From contig CAUJJP010000193.1 in the NCBI GenBank assembly GCA_963205525.1, positions 5,294 to 69,293 of the forward strand: a stretch of 64,000 bases of DNA. Direction: 5' to 3'. This document shows, one piece after another, positions 43,591 to 54,494 of the stretch. A model generated the notes under the pieces. It was given only the letters and a program-made list of their open reading frames with translations. It was not told the origin of the DNA and made no database searches. The stretch is from Pseudomonadota bacterium (GTDB lineage: Bacteria; Pseudomonadota; Gammaproteobacteria; Burkholderiales; Burkholderiaceae). The stretch's first letter is position 1. The number at the start of each line of letters is the position of its first letter. The position numbers were made by a program, and so were the translations under genes.

Positions 43591-44757
43591 ATGGACTTTT
43601 CCATCAGCGAAGACCACCGCGCCATCCGCGACGGCGTGGCCGCCGTCGTCAAGCGCTTCGACGACGAATACTGGCTCGCGCGCGACGAGGACGGCGAGTT
43701 TCCGCGCGAGTTCCACCGCGCGATGGCCGATGCCGGCTGGCTGGGCATCACCATGCCGGCCGAATACGGCGGCGCCGGCCTCGGCGTCACCGAGGCCGCG
43801 ATCATGATGCACGAGGTCGCCAGCCACGGCGGCGGCATGGCGGCGGCCAGCACGGTGCACATCAACCTGTTCGGGCCGCACCCCATCGTGGTGTTCGGCA
43901 CGCCGGAACAGAAGGCGCGCTGGATCCCGCGCCTGGTCGCCGGCGAAGACCAGTGCGCCTTCGGCTTCACCGAGCCCGATGCCGGCCTGAATACCACCGC
44001 GATCAAGACCTTCGCGCAGAAGGTGCCCGGCGGCTACCTCGTGCACGGGCAGAAGGTCTGGACCAGCACAGCGCAGGTGGCCAGCAAGATCATGCTGCTG
44101 ACGCGCACCACCAAGCTCGAGGACTGCAAGCGCCCCACCGACGGCATCACGATCTTCTACACCGACCTCGACCGCAGCAAGATCGAGGTGCGCCGCATCC
44201 CCAAGATGGGCCGCAAGGCGGTGGACAGCAACGCCATCTTCATCGACGGCCTGTTCATCCCCGAGAGCGACCGCATCGGCGAGGAGGGCAAGGGCTTCTC
44301 GTACATCCTGCACAGCCTGAACCCCGAGCGGCTGCTGGTGGCCAGCGAGGCCATCGCCATCGGACAGGACGCGCTGCACCGTGCCGCCCGTTATGCCCGC
44401 GAGCGCATCGTCTTCGACCGGCCGATCGGCCAGAACCAGGGCATCCAGCACCCGCTCGCCGAGCGCTGGATGGCATTGGAAGCCGCGTGGGCGATGGTGA
44501 TGAAGGGCGCCTGGCTCTACGACAACCACCAGCCCTGCGGCGCCGAAGCCAACACCGCGAAATTTCTCGGCGCGCGTGCCGGCCAGGACGCCGCCATGCA
44601 GGCCGTGCTCACCCACGGCGGCTTCGGCTACGCCAAGGAATACCACGTCGAGCGCCTGCTGCGCGAGGTGACGATCACCCGCATCGCACCGGTCACCGAG
44701 CAGCTCATCCTGTCGTTCATCGCCGAGAAGGTGCTGGACCTCCCGAAGTCCTACTGA
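43591..44757 (+). CDS. Acyl-CoA dehydrogenase
   Basis: This 388-residue FAD enzyme has FGFTEPDAGLNTTAIKT, HGQKVWTSTAQVA, FDRPIGQNQGIQHPLAE and a terminal LREVTITRIAPVTEQLI. It has the usual N-terminal helical domain (MDFSISEDHRAIRDGV). It introduces an alpha,beta double bond in an acyl-CoA and hands electrons to EtfAB, both encoded 6 kb downstream. Its branch is close to CaiA/short-branched types; the substrate is not readable. ATG at 43591 follows 7 bp after the CitE-like stop. Confidence 0.9.
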   Translation: MDFSISEDHRAIRDGVAAVVKRFDDEYWLARDEDGEFPREFHRAMADAGWLGITMPAEYGGAGLGVTEAAIMMHEVASHGGGMAAASTVHINLFGPHPIVVFGTPEQKARWIPRLVAGEDQCAFGFTEPDAGLNTTAIKTFAQKVPGGYLVHGQKVWTSTAQVASKIMLLTRTTKLEDCKRPTDGITIFYTDLDRSKIEVRRIPKMGRKAVDSNAIFIDGLFIPESDRIGEEGKGFSYILHSLNPERLLVASEAIAIGQDALHRAARYARERIVFDRPIGQNQGIQHPLAERWMALEAAWAMVMKGAWLYDNHQPCGAEANTAKFLGARAGQDAAMQAVLTHGGFGYAKEYHVERLLREVTITRIAPVTEQLILSFIAEKVLDLPKSY

Positions 44758-44768
44758 AGGCCAACCGC

Positions 44769-45956
44769 ATGTTCAAACGCGACCTGTTCAACGAGGATCA
44801 CGAAGCTTTCCGCGACACCGTTCGCCGCTTCATCGCCAACGAAATCGCCCCGCACCATGAGCGCTGGGAGCAGGAAGGCCTGGTGCCGCGCGAGCTGTGG
44901 CTGAAGGCCGGCGCCGCCGGCCTGCTGTGCTGCACCGTGCCCGAGGCCTACGGCGGCGCCGGCGCCGACTACCTGTTCGACGTGGTGGTGTTCGAGGAGA
45001 TGGCGCGCTCGGGCTTCACCGGGCCGGGCTTCATGATCCATTGCGACCTCGTGGCCACCTACGTCGCCAGCTTCGGCAGCGAGGCGCAGAAGCGCCAGTG
45101 GCTGCCAAAGATGGTGCGCGGCGAGGCCATCGGCTCGCTGGGCATGACCGAGCCGCATGCCGGCTCCGACCTCAAGGCCATCCGCACGAAGGCGGTGCGC
45201 GACGGCGACGACTTCGTCATCAGCGGCCAGAAGGTCTTCATCTCCAACGGCCAGCTCTGCGACCTCATCGTGCTGGCCACCAAGACCGACAGCGCGGCCG
45301 GTGCCAAGGGCGTGACGCTCTTCCTCGTCGACACCAGCCTGCCGGGCTTTCGCCGCGGCAAGAACCTGCACAAGCTGGGCATGAAGGCGCAGGACACCTC
45401 GGAGCTCTTCTTCGACGAACTGCGCGTGCCCGCATCGGCCATGCTGGGCGAGGAAGGCAAGGGCTTCGAGCTGATGATGACCAAACTGGCGCAGGAGCGC
45501 CTGGCCCAGGCCATCCGCTCGGCCACGGTGTCCGAGACGGTGATCGACTGGACGGTCGACTACACCGCCGGACGCAAGGCCTTCGGCAAGACCATCGGCG
45601 ACTTCCAGAATACGCAGTTCAAGCTGGCCGAACTCAAGGCCGAGGCCACCGTGGCCCGCGTCTTCACCGACCAGTGCATCGCCAACTTCATGAAGGGCGA
45701 ACTGGACGCCGTCGACGCGGCGATTGCCAAGATGCAGTTGTCCAATCTGCACTGCAAGGTGGTGGACGAATGCCTGCAGCTGTTTGGCGGCTGGGGCTAC
45801 ATGTGGGAGTACCCGATCGCCCGCGCCTATGCCGATGCGCGCGTGGTCAAGATCGCCGGCGGCTCGATCGAGGTCATGAAGCACATCATCGGCCGCGAGA
45901 TGTTCGCCCGCCACAAGCCACGCGACACACAGCTCGCCGGCGTCAACCCCGCCTGA
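44769..45956 (+). CDS. Acyl-CoA dehydrogenase (LCAD-like)
   Basis: The 395-residue enzyme has LGMTEPHAGSDLKAIRT, FVISGQKVFISNGQ, ERLAQAIRS, FGKTIGDFQNTQFKLAE and LQLFGGWGYMWEYPIARAYADAR, with the catalytic Glu expected in the KIAGGSIEVMK region. This is the long-chain/very-long-chain-like branch. Two distinct acyl-CoA dehydrogenases in tandem suggest two dehydrogenation steps, for example ring and side chain. ATG at 44769 sits after an AAGG and 12 bp past the previous stop. Confidence 0.9.
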   Translation: MFKRDLFNEDHEAFRDTVRRFIANEIAPHHERWEQEGLVPRELWLKAGAAGLLCCTVPEAYGGAGADYLFDVVVFEEMARSGFTGPGFMIHCDLVATYVASFGSEAQKRQWLPKMVRGEAIGSLGMTEPHAGSDLKAIRTKAVRDGDDFVISGQKVFISNGQLCDLIVLATKTDSAAGAKGVTLFLVDTSLPGFRRGKNLHKLGMKAQDTSELFFDELRVPASAMLGEEGKGFELMMTKLAQERLAQAIRSATVSETVIDWTVDYTAGRKAFGKTIGDFQNTQFKLAELKAEATVARVFTDQCIANFMKGELDAVDAAIAKMQLSNLHCKVVDECLQLFGGWGYMWEYPIARAYADARVVKIAGGSIEVMKHIIGREMFARHKPRDTQLAGVNPA

Positions 45957-46000
45957 GGGACACCGCGGCGCCACGCCCCTTCCACTGGAGAGAACCTCAC

Positions 46001-46903
46001 GTGAATGCCATTCCATTCCGCCCCGACGTGCTCGCGGGCAAGCGCATCCTCGTCACCGGCGGCGGCACCGGCCTGGGCAAGGAGCTGTCGCGCACCTTCG
46101 TCTCGCAGGGCGCGCAGGTGCACATCTGCGGCCGCCGCGAGAACGTGCTGCAGGCCACGGTGGACGAGCTCCGCGCCGTGGCCGCACATGGCGGCACCAT
46201 CGAGCACCACATCTGCGACGTGCGCGACCCGGCGCAGATCGAGGCCATGGTCGAGCGCATTTGGGCCGGCGGCCCGCTGACCGGCCTGATCAACAACGCC
46301 GCGGCCAATTTCATCGCACCCTCGGTCGAGATCTCGCCGCGCGGTTTCGAGGCCGTGCGCTCGACGGTGATGGACGGCGCGCTGCACGCCACGCTGGCCT
46401 GCGGCCGGCGCTGGATCGCGCAGGGCCTGCCGGGCTCGGTGGTGAGCATGCTCGTCACCTGGGTCTGGACCGGGTCGGCCTACGTACTGCCGTCGGTGAT
46501 GAGCAAGACCGCGGTGCACGCGATGACGATGTCGCTGGCGGTCGAATGGGGCCGCCACAACATCCGCGTCAATGCCGTGGCGCCGGGCCCCTTCCCCACC
46601 GAGAGCGCGTGGGAGAAGCTGGCCCCCATCCCGAAGGCCAACGTGGGCGCGGCCTCGTCGGACGAGGTGCCGATGGGCCGCTTCGGCCGCATGCCCGAGC
46701 TGTGCAACCTGCTGACCTTCCTGCAGTCCGACGGCTGCGAATACCTCACCGGCCAGAACATCGCCATCGACGGCGGCCACCACCTGGCGGCACCGTCGAC
46801 CTTTGCCGCGCTCGGGCGCCTGACGCCCGAGGACTGGGCCGAGGCCAAGGCCAGCGTGCGCGCCAAGGCGGCGGTGGAGAAGTCGCAACGCAGCACGGGC
46901 TGA
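46001..46903 (+). CDS. SDR, 2,4-dienoyl-CoA reductase-like
   Basis: The 300-residue SDR has TGGGTGLG, CGRRENVLQATVDEL, INNAAANFIAPS and VNAVAPGPFPTES. The catalytic segment is SVMSKTAV, with Lys but Ser in place of Tyr, as in 2,4-dienoyl-CoA reductases, which use other residues. Such enzymes reduce dienoyl-CoA with NADPH during beta-oxidation of unsaturated acids. GTG at 46001 follows TGGAGAGAA. It ends with an extra 45-residue tail (ALGRLTPEDWAEAK and on) typical of bacterial relatives. Confidence 0.86.
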   Translation: MNAIPFRPDVLAGKRILVTGGGTGLGKELSRTFVSQGAQVHICGRRENVLQATVDELRAVAAHGGTIEHHICDVRDPAQIEAMVERIWAGGPLTGLINNAAANFIAPSVEISPRGFEAVRSTVMDGALHATLACGRRWIAQGLPGSVVSMLVTWVWTGSAYVLPSVMSKTAVHAMTMSLAVEWGRHNIRVNAVAPGPFPTESAWEKLAPIPKANVGAASSDEVPMGRFGRMPELCNLLTFLQSDGCEYLTGQNIAIDGGHHLAAPSTFAALGRLTPEDWAEAKASVRAKAAVEKSQRSTG

Positions 46904-46922
46904 GACCCACCGGAGTGCATCG

Positions 46923-47885
46923 ATGTCGATCCACCGCCGCCAGGCGCTGGCGCTGCTGGCAGCCGGCACCCTGCCTGCCAGCGCGCGCGCGCAGGCCTTC
47001 CCATCCCGCCCCATCACGCTGATCGCACCGTCGGTGCCCGGCGGGTCCACCGACGTCGTCTGCCGCGCCCTGGCCGATGCCGTGGGCCGCCGCCTGGGCG
47101 TGCAGGTGCTGGTGGAGAACAAGGCCGGCGCCGGCGGCGCACTCGGCGCGATGGCGCTGGCCAATGCCCGGCCCGACGGTCACCTGCTGTCGCTGCTGCC
47201 GCTGGCGGTCTTTCGCGTCGCGCTGATGCAGGACGTGCCCTTCGACCCGCTGCGCGACCTGGCCTACGTGGCCGGCCTGGGTGGCTATACCTTCGGTCTC
47301 GCGGTCCCCGAATCGGCTCCCTACCGGACCCTGGCCGACCTGCTGGACCATGCCCGCCGGCGCCCCGGCGAGCTGACCTACGGCCATGCCGGCGTGGGCA
47401 GCACGCCCCACCTGGCGGTGGAAGAACTGGCGCTCAAGACCGGCGTGCAGTTCACCGCCATCCCCTACAAGGGATCGAACGAGGCGCTGGCTGCGCTGCT
47501 GGGCGGGCAGGTGTCGATGATGAGCGGCACGTCGGAGTTCGTGCCGCACGTGCAGGCGGGCAAATTGCGGGTGCTGGCCACGCTCGGCGCCCGCCGGTCG
47601 CCCGCCTTCCCGCATGCGCCGACGCTGCGCGAAGCCGGTGTCGACATCGTCAACGAGTCGCCCTTCGGCATCGGCGCGCCGCGCGGCACCGACCCCGCCG
47701 TCGTGAGAATCCTCCATGACGCCTTCCGCGCCGCACTCGACGAACCGGCGGTGCGCGACGCTTTCTCGCGCTACCACCTTCCCATCCTGCCGCTGAGCAG
47801 TGTCGAGTACGAGGCCTTCGCCCGCCGCACGGTGCAGGCCGAGCGCGCCACGCTGGCGCGCCTGAACCTGCTGAAGAAGCCCTGA
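46923..47885 (+). CDS. Bug family tripartite tricarboxylate receptor protein
   Basis: The 320-residue periplasmic protein belongs to the Bug/TctC family, very expanded in Burkholderiales. It has a signal peptide (RRQALALLAAGTLPASARAQ), FPSRPITLIAPSVPGGSTDV, ENKAGAGGALG and the YGHAGVGSTPHLAVE loop. Bug proteins bind carboxylates in a two-lobed fold. There is no TctAB membrane pair nearby, so it may pair with a remote permease or work as a sensor. The next gene overlaps by TGATG. Confidence 0.9.
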   Translation: MSIHRRQALALLAAGTLPASARAQAFPSRPITLIAPSVPGGSTDVVCRALADAVGRRLGVQVLVENKAGAGGALGAMALANARPDGHLLSLLPLAVFRVALMQDVPFDPLRDLAYVAGLGGYTFGLAVPESAPYRTLADLLDHARRRPGELTYGHAGVGSTPHLAVEELALKTGVQFTAIPYKGSNEALAALLGGQVSMMSGTSEFVPHVQAGKLRVLATLGARRSPAFPHAPTLREAGVDIVNESPFGIGAPRGTDPAVVRILHDAFRAALDEPAVRDAFSRYHLPILPLSSVEYEAFARRTVQAERATLARLNLLKKP

Positions 47886-49441
47886 TGGCCGACGCGCTGC
47901 TCGACCTGCGCCTGCACGCCGCGCGCAGACCCAAGGCCACGGCGGTCGTCTGCGGCTCCCAGCGGCTCAACTACGCCGAGCTCGAGGCCCTGGCCAACCG
48001 GCTGGCCGTGGTGGTCCGCGACGCCGGCCTGGTGCGCGGCGACCATGCGGTGGTGGTGCTGGGCAACCGGCCCGATCTGCTGGCGATGGCCTGGGCCGCC
48101 TGGCGCACGGGCATCTACCTCACGCCGCTGTCGACCGCACTGTCGACCGTGGAGCTGGCGCGCCTGATCGAACACTGCGACGCACGGCTGGTGCTGGCCG
48201 ATGGCGCGCGACCGGAGTTGACGGCCCCCTTGCCGGGGCTGGTGACGCCGCCGGCCGGTGCCATGCGCTGGCTGTCGCTGGGGGGCGGCATCGAGGGCTA
48301 CGACGCGGTGGAGCCGCTGCTGGCCGCCGCATCGCCGCTGCCGGTGGCGCACGAGCCACCCGGTGCGCTGATGATGACCACGTCGGGCACCACCGGCACC
48401 CCCAAGGGCGTCATCCGCCCGCTGCTGCCGCCGGACTGGCGGGGCACGCCGCCCTTTGCAGCCGACCTCATCGGCCTGTTCGGCGTCGGCGGCGACGAGG
48501 TGCGCTACCTGTCGACGGCACCGCTCTATCACGCGGCACCGCTGCGCTTCGCGCTCGCGGTGACGGCAGGCGGCGGCTGCGTGCACGTGATGGAACGCTT
48601 CGATGCCGGCGAGGCGCTCGAGCTGCTGGAGCGCGAGGCCATCACCCACAGCCAGTGGGTGCCCGCGATGTTCCAGCGCCTGCTGGCGCTGCCCGATGCG
48701 CGTCGCGCCGCCTTCAGCGCACCGTCGCACCGTGTGGCCATCCACGGTGCGGCACCCTGCCCCGTTGCGGTCAAGCAGGCGATGATCGCGTGGTGGGGGC
48801 CGATCCTCGTCGAGTACTACTCGGGCAGCGAAGGTGTCGGGCTGACGATGCTCGACTCGCACGAAGCACTGGCGCATCCGGGCTCGGTGGGACGTGCCCG
48901 CAAGGGCCGACTGCACGTGGTCGACGATGCCGGGCGCGAATTGCCGCCGGGCGCCAGCGGCCTGGTCTGCTTCTCGGGCATCGCCCCGTTCGCCTACCAC
49001 CGCGCCCCTGAGAAGACCGCCGCACGCACGCTGCCGGGCGGGCTGCAGACCTTCGGCGACATCGGCCATGTCGACGCCGAGGGCTGGCTCTACCTGACCG
49101 ACCGCCTCGACGACATGATCATCTCCGGCGGCGTGAACATCTACCCGCAGGAGATCGAGGACGCCATCGCCGCCGTTCCCGGGGTCTGGGAATGTGCCGT
49201 GGTGGGTGTGGCGCACGAGCGCTTCGGCGAACGGCCCGTGGCCTTCGTCGTGCCGCACCGGGCGCACGACCCGGCCACCGTACTCGAAGCGGTGCAGCGG
49301 CATTGCGAGCAGGTGCTCGGCCGCTTCAAGCAGCCCGAAGCCATCCACCTGCTGCCGGAACTGCCGCGCACGCCGACCGGCAAACTGCTGCGGCGCCAGC
49401 TGCGCCAGACCACCCCATCCCACCACGAGCCAAAGCCATGA
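47885..49441 (+). CDS. AMP-dependent acyl-CoA ligase
   Basis: The 518-residue ANL ligase has [17 protein letters not shown] (near residue 160), [24 protein letters not shown], the [18 protein letters not shown] hinge, [15 protein letters not shown] and [11 protein letters not shown]. It is the fadD3/fadD17-like short ligase type with compact C-terminal domain. Position right after a Bug receptor and before EtfB suggests it activates an imported acid. Its ATG and TGA overlap neighbours on both sides, indicating tight coupling. Confidence 0.9.
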   Translation: MADALLDLRLHAARRPKATAVVCGSQRLNYAELEALANRLAVVVRDAGLVRGDHAVVVLGNRPDLLAMAWAAWRTGIYLTPLSTALSTVELARLIEHCDARLVLADGARPELTAPLPGLVTPPAGAMRWLSLGGGIEGYDAVEPLLAAASPLPVAHEPPGALMMTTSGTTGTPKGVIRPLLPPDWRGTPPFAADLIGLFGVGGDEVRYLSTAPLYHAAPLRFALAVTAGGGCVHVMERFDAGEALELLEREAITHSQWVPAMFQRLLALPDARRAAFSAPSHRVAIHGAAPCPVAVKQAMIAWWGPILVEYYSGSEGVGLTMLDSHEALAHPGSVGRARKGRLHVVDDAGRELPPGASGLVCFSGIAPFAYHRAPEKTAARTLPGGLQTFGDIGHVDAEGWLYLTDRLDDMIISGGVNIYPQEIEDAIAAVPGVWECAVVGVAHERFGERPVAFVVPHRAHDPATVLEAVQRHCEQVLGRFKQPEAIHLLPELPRTPTGKLLRRQLRQTTPSHHEPKP

Positions 49442-50187
49442 AGATCCTTGTTCCGGTCAAGCGTGTCGTCGACTACAACGTCAAGGTGCGCGTGAAGTCC
49501 GACGGCACCGGGGTCGATCTGGCCAACGTCAAGATGAGCATGAACCCCTTCGACGAGATCGCCGTCGAAGAAGCCATGCGCCTGAAGGAAAAGGGCGTGG
49601 CCACCGAGGTCATCGCCGTCTCCTGCGGCCCGACGCAGTGCCAGGAAACGCTGCGCACCGCGATGGCCATCGGCGCCGACCGCGCCATCCTGGTCGAATG
49701 TGCCGATGAACTGCAGCCGCTGGCCGTGGCCAAGCTGCTCAAGGCCCTGCTCGACAAGGAACAGCCCGGCCTCGTCATCCTGGGCAAGCAGGCCATCGAC
49801 GACGACTGCAACCAGACCGGCCAGATGCTGGCGGCACTCGCCGGCCTGCCGCAGGCCACCTTTGCCAGCAAGGTGGAGGTCGAAGGCGGCAAGGCCGTCA
49901 TCACGCGCGAAGTCGACGGCGGCCTGGAGCGGCTCTCGCTCCAGCTGCCGGCCATCGTCACCACCGACCTGCGCCTGAACGAGCCGCGCTACGTCACGCT
50001 GCCCAACATCATGAAGGCCAAGAAGAAGACGCTGGACGTGGTCAAGCCGGCCGACCTGGGTGTGGACGTCACCCCGCGCATCAAGACGCTGACAGTCGTC
50101 GAACCCCCGAAGCGCGGCGCCGGCGTCAAGGTGCCCGACGTCGCCACGCTGGTGGCCAAGCTGAAGAACGAAGCCAAAGTCATCTGA
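49438..50187 (+). CDS. etfB: Electron transfer flavoprotein beta subunit
   Basis: The 249-residue subunit begins [19 protein letters not shown] and has [21 protein letters not shown] and [15 protein letters not shown], the AMP-binding region of EtfB. With EtfA it carries electrons from acyl-CoA dehydrogenases to the quinone pool. The C-terminal [20 protein letters not shown] recognition loop, which docks to dehydrogenases, is present. It overlaps the ligase gene by 4 bp. Confidence 0.97.
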   Translation: MKILVPVKRVVDYNVKVRVKSDGTGVDLANVKMSMNPFDEIAVEEAMRLKEKGVATEVIAVSCGPTQCQETLRTAMAIGADRAILVECADELQPLAVAKLLKALLDKEQPGLVILGKQAIDDDCNQTGQMLAALAGLPQATFASKVEVEGGKAVITREVDGGLERLSLQLPAIVTTDLRLNEPRYVTLPNIMKAKKKTLDVVKPADLGVDVTPRIKTLTVVEPPKRGAGVKVPDVATLVAKLKNEAKVI

Positions 50188-50197
50188 GGGACGCCGA

Positions 50198-51130
50198 ATG
50201 ACCACCCTTGTCATTGCCGAACACGACAACGCGTCCATCAAGGGCGCGACCCTCAACACCGTCACCGCGGCCCTGGCCTGCGGTGGCGAGGTCCACGTGC
50301 TGGTGGCCGGCGCCAATGCCGCCGCCGCCGCGCAGGCCGCGAGCCAGATCGCGGGTGTGGCCAAGGTGCTGCACGCCGACGCGCCGGGCCTGGACCATGG
50401 CCTGGCCGAGAACATGGCCGCGCAGGTCGTCGCCATCGCCAAGGCCTACAGCCACCTGCTGTTCCCGGCCACCGCCGCCGGCAAGAACGTGGCCCCGCGC
50501 GTGGCCGCGCTGCTGGACGTGGCGCAGGTCAGCGACGCCACCAAGGTCATCAGCGCCGATACCTTCGAGCGCCCGATCTATGCCGGCAATGCGATGGCCA
50601 CCGTGCAGAGCCTGGACGCCATCAAGGTCATCACCGTGCGCACCACCGGCTTCGACGCCGCGGCGGCCACGGGTGGCGGCGCGCCAGTCGAAAACCTGAG
50701 CGCGGTGGCCGGCAGCGGCCTGAGCAGCTTCCTGGGCAGCGAGATCGCCAAGAGCGACCGCCCCGAGCTCACCGCGGCCAAGATCATCGTCAGCGGCGGC
50801 CGGGCTCTCGGCAGCAGCGACAAATTCAGCGAGGTGCTGACGCCGCTGGCCGACAAGCTCGGTGCGGCGCTGGGCGCCAGCCGCGCCGCGGTGGACGCCG
50901 GCTATGCGCCCAACGACTGGCAGGTCGGGCAGACCGGCAAGATCGTGGCGCCGCAGCTCTACATCGCTGCCGGCATCAGCGGCGCCATCCAGCACCTGGC
51001 GGGCATGAAGGACTCCAAGGTCATCGTGGCCATCAACAAGGACCCCGAGGCGCCGATCTTCAGCGTCGCCGACTACGGGCTGGAGGCCGACCTGTTCACC
51101 GCGGTGCCGGAGCTGGTGGCCAGCCTCTGA
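50198..51130 (+). CDS. etfA: Electron transfer flavoprotein alpha subunit
   Basis: The 310-residue subunit has the FAD-binding C-terminal domain: [37 protein letters not shown] and a [14 protein letters not shown] tail. The [12 protein letters not shown] loop is also typical. It starts 10 bp after etfB, with a GAGGG ribosome site. Together with the ETF-quinone oxidoreductase at 55697 it completes the electron chain for all four acyl-CoA dehydrogenases in the window. Confidence 0.97.
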   Translation: MTTLVIAEHDNASIKGATLNTVTAALACGGEVHVLVAGANAAAAAQAASQIAGVAKVLHADAPGLDHGLAENMAAQVVAIAKAYSHLLFPATAAGKNVAPRVAALLDVAQVSDATKVISADTFERPIYAGNAMATVQSLDAIKVITVRTTGFDAAAATGGGAPVENLSAVAGSGLSSFLGSEIAKSDRPELTAAKIIVSGGRALGSSDKFSEVLTPLADKLGAALGASRAAVDAGYAPNDWQVGQTGKIVAPQLYIAAGISGAIQHLAGMKDSKVIVAINKDPEAPIFSVADYGLEADLFTAVPELVASL

Positions 51131-51157
51131 CGATCCTTTTTCCCTGAGACCCCTGCC

Positions 51158-54100
51158 ATGACCGACCTCTCCGCCGAATTCCAGGCCCTGGCCCAGTACC
51201 GGCCCACGCACAAGGTGCGCTTCGTCACCGCCGCCAGCCTGTTCGACGGCCACGACGCGGCCATCAACATCATGCGGCGCATCCTGCAGGGCATGGGGGC
51301 AGAGGTCATCCACCTCGGCCACAACCGCTCGGTCGACGAGGTGGTGACGGCGGCGCTGCAGGAGGACGTGCAGGGCATCGCCATCAGCAGCTACCAGGGC
51401 GGCCACGTCGAATATTTCAAATACATGGTCGACCTGCTGCGCCAGCGCGGCGGCGCGCAGGTGCAGGTCTTCGGCGGTGGCGGCGGCGTCATCGTGCCGG
51501 CCGAGATCCGCGAGCTGCAGGGCTACGGCGTGGCCCGCATCTACAGCCCCGAGGACGGCCAGCGCATGGGGCTGCAGGGCATGATCGGCGAGATGGTCAT
51601 GCGCTGCGACGTCGACCTGTCGCCGCATGCGCCGAAGGACGTCGCCGCGCTGCAGAGCCACACCGAGGCCGCCTGGCGGTCGCTGGCCCAGGCCATCACC
51701 GCGCTGGAGAATGGCCGTGCCGACCCCGCCTTCAAGGCCGCACTGGCCGCGGCCGCCGCCGGCACGAAGATCCCCGTGCTGGGCATCACCGGCACCGGCG
51801 GCGCGGGAAAAAGCAGCCTCACCGACGAGCTCATCCGCCGCCTGCGCCTGGACCAGGGTGACGCGCTGCGCGTGGCGGTGATCTCCATCGACCCGTCACG
51901 CCGCAAGAGCGGCGGCGCACTGCTGGGCGACCGCATCCGCATGAATGCCATCAGCCCCTGGCAGGCCGGTCCGCGTGTCTTCATGCGCTCCTTGGCCACA
52001 CGCGACTTCGGCAGCGAGATCAGCCAGGCCCTGCCCGATGTCGTGCTGGCCGCCAAGGCCGCCGGCTTCGACCTCGTGATCGTCGAGACCTCGGGCATCG
52101 GCCAGGGCGACGCCGCCATCGTGCCGCTGGTCGACGTGCCGCTGTATGTGATGACGCCCGAATTCGGCGCCGCCAGCCAGCTCGAGAAGATCGACATGCT
52201 GGACTTCGCCGAATTCGTCGCCATCAACAAATTCGACCGCAAGGGTGCGGCCGATGCGCTGCGCGACGTCGCCAAGCAGGTGCAGCGCAACCGCAATGCC
52301 TTCGGTGCGCCGCCCGAGACCATGCCCGTCTTCGGCACCATGGCCAGCCGCTTCAACGACGACGGCGTCACCGCGCTGTACCAGGCGCTGAAGCCGCGCC
52401 TGGCCGCGCTGGGCATGCCGGTGGCCGAAGGCCGGCTGCCGCCGGTGGCCACGCGCCACAGCACGCACCAGACGCCCATCGTGCCGGGCGCGCGCGTGCG
52501 CTACCTGGCCGACATCGCCGATACCGTGCGCGGCTACAAGGCCCGGGCGCGGGCGCAGGCCCGGCTGGCGCGTGAGGTGCAGCAGCTGCGCGAGACCGCG
52601 CGCATGCTGCACGAAGACGACGCCACGCGCGACGGCGCGAAGAATACCGTGCTCAAGCTGGCCGACGAGCGCGAGGCCCGGCTCGATGCGCACGCCAAGA
52701 AGCTGCTGGCCATGTGGCCCGACATGGTCCGCGCCTACGCCGGCGACGAATATGTGGTGAAGATCCGCGACAAGGAGATCCGCACCGGCCTCGTGCACAC
52801 CACGCTGTCGGGCCAGAAGATCCGCAAGGTGGCGCTGCCGGCCTACGAAGACCACGGCGAGTTGCTGAAGTGGCTGCTGCTGGAGAACGTGCCGGGCAGC
52901 TTTCCGTATACCGCCGGCGTCTTTGCCTTCAAGCGCGAAGGCGAGGACCCGACGCGCATGTTTGCCGGCGAGGGCGATGCCTTCCGCACCAACCGGCGCT
53001 TCAAGCTGGTCAGCGAAGGGATGCCGGCCAAGCGGCTGAGCACGGCCTTCGACAGCGTCACGCTCTACGGCAACGACCCCGACCCGCGGCCCGACATCTA
53101 CGGCAAGGTCGGCAATTCGGGCGTCAGCATCGCCACGCTGGACGACCTGAAGGTGCTGTATTCGGGCTTCGACCTGTGCAACCCCAGCACCTCGGTCAGC
53201 ATGACCATCAATGGGCCCGCACCCAGCATCCTGGCGATGTTCATGAATGCCGCCATCGACCAGCAGCTGGAGAAGTTCCGCACCGACAACGGCCGCGAGC
53301 CCACCGACGACGAGGCCGCCAAGATCCGCGCCTGGACGCTGGCCAATGTGCGCGGCACCGTGCAGGCCGACATCCTGAAGGAAGACCAGGGCCAGAACAC
53401 CTGCATCTTCAGCACCGAGTTCAGCCTGAAGGTGATGGGCGACATCGCCGAATATTTCGTGCACCACGACGTGCGCAATTTCTACTCGGTCAGCATCAGC
53501 GGCTATCACATCGCCGAGGCCGGCGCCAACCCGATCAGCCAGCTGGCCTTCACGCTCAGCAACGGCTTCACCTTCGTCGAGGCCTACCTGGCGCGCGGCA
53601 TGCACATCGACGATTTCGCGCCCAACCTGAGCTTCTTCTTCAGCAACGGCATGGACCCGGAATACACGGTGCTGGGCCGCGTGGCGCGCCGCATCTGGGC
53701 CACGGCCATGCGCGACCGCTACGGCGCCAACGAACGGTCCCAGAAGCTGAAATACCACATCCAGACCAGCGGCCGCAGCCTGCACGCGCAGGAGATCGCC
53801 TTCAACGACATCCGCACCACGCTGCAGGCGCTGATCGCCATCTACGACAACTGCAACAGCCTGCACACCAACGCCTACGACGAGGCGATCACCACGCCGA
53901 CCGAGGAGAGCGTGCGCCGCGCGATGGCCATCCAGCTGGTGATCAACCGCGAATGGGGGCTGGCCAAGAACGAAAACCCCAACCAGGGCGCCTTCGTCAT
54001 CGACGAGCTGACCGAACTGGTGGAAGAGGCGGTGCTGGCCGAATTCGAAAAGATCGCCGAACGCGGCGGTGTGCTGGGCGCGATGGAGACCGGCTACCAG

Positions 54101-54451
54101 CGCAGCAAGATCCAGGAAGAGAGCATGCACTACGAGATGCTCAAGCACACCGGCGAGCACCCGATCATCGGCGTCAACACCTTCCGCAACCCGCATGGCG
54201 ACCCGGTGCCCGAGCACATCGAGCTGGCGCGCAGCACCGAGGACGAAAAGCAGAGCCAGCTGAACCGCCTGCGCGACTTCCACGCCCGCCACGCGCACGA
54301 GTCGCCGGCCATGCTGCAGCGGCTGCAGCAGGCGGTGATCGACAACGACAATGTCTTCGCGGTGCTGATGGACGCCGTGCGCTGCTGCAGCCTGGGGCAG
54401 ATCACCAGCGCCTGGTTCGAGGTGGGCGGGCAGTATCGGCGCAGCATGTGA
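51158..54451 (+). CDS. icmF: Fused isobutyryl-CoA mutase with G-protein chaperone (IcmF)
   Basis: The 1097-residue protein has three parts: an N-terminal B12 domain with DGHDAAIN (residues 30-37, His32 the cobalt ligand), a MeaB-type GTPase with Walker [10 protein letters not shown] near 210-218, and the mutase barrel from about 530. At the substrate-defining sites it has Phe589 (GVFAFKRE) and Gln746 (DQGQNT), the pair of isobutyryl-CoA mutases, not the Tyr/Arg of methylmalonyl-CoA mutase. It interconverts isobutyryl- and n-butyryl-CoA, and homologues also act slowly on isovaleryl/pivalyl-CoA. In this island it would linearise a branched four- or five-carbon fragment. B12 supply is not encoded here. 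Confidence 0.95.
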   Translation: MTDLSAEFQALAQYRPTHKVRFVTAASLFDGHDAAINIMRRILQGMGAEVIHLGHNRSVDEVVTAALQEDVQGIAISSYQGGHVEYFKYMVDLLRQRGGAQVQVFGGGGGVIVPAEIRELQGYGVARIYSPEDGQRMGLQGMIGEMVMRCDVDLSPHAPKDVAALQSHTEAAWRSLAQAITALENGRADPAFKAALAAAAAGTKIPVLGITGTGGAGKSSLTDELIRRLRLDQGDALRVAVISIDPSRRKSGGALLGDRIRMNAISPWQAGPRVFMRSLATRDFGSEISQALPDVVLAAKAAGFDLVIVETSGIGQGDAAIVPLVDVPLYVMTPEFGAASQLEKIDMLDFAEFVAINKFDRKGAADALRDVAKQVQRNRNAFGAPPETMPVFGTMASRFNDDGVTALYQALKPRLAALGMPVAEGRLPPVATRHSTHQTPIVPGARVRYLADIADTVRGYKARARAQARLAREVQQLRETARMLHEDDATRDGAKNTVLKLADEREARLDAHAKKLLAMWPDMVRAYAGDEYVVKIRDKEIRTGLVHTTLSGQKIRKVALPAYEDHGELLKWLLLENVPGSFPYTAGVFAFKREGEDPTRMFAGEGDAFRTNRRFKLVSEGMPAKRLSTAFDSVTLYGNDPDPRPDIYGKVGNSGVSIATLDDLKVLYSGFDLCNPSTSVSMTINGPAPSILAMFMNAAIDQQLEKFRTDNGREPTDDEAAKIRAWTLANVRGTVQADILKEDQGQNTCIFSTEFSLKVMGDIAEYFVHHDVRNFYSVSISGYHIAEAGANPISQLAFTLSNGFTFVEAYLARGMHIDDFAPNLSFFFSNGMDPEYTVLGRVARRIWATAMRDRYGANERSQKLKYHIQTSGRSLHAQEIAFNDIRTTLQALIAIYDNCNSLHTNAYDEAITTPTEESVRRAMAIQLVINREWGLAKNENPNQGAFVIDELTELVEEAVLAEFEKIAERGGVLGAMETGYQRSKIQEESMHYEMLKHTGEHPIIGVNTFRNPHGDPVPEHIELARSTEDEKQSQLNRLRDFHARHAHESPAMLQRLQQAVIDNDNVFAVLMDAVRCCSLGQITSAWFEVGGQYRRSM

Positions 54452-54494
54452 TCGCGCCACACCTCCTCCTCCCACCAACTTGAGACACCACACC

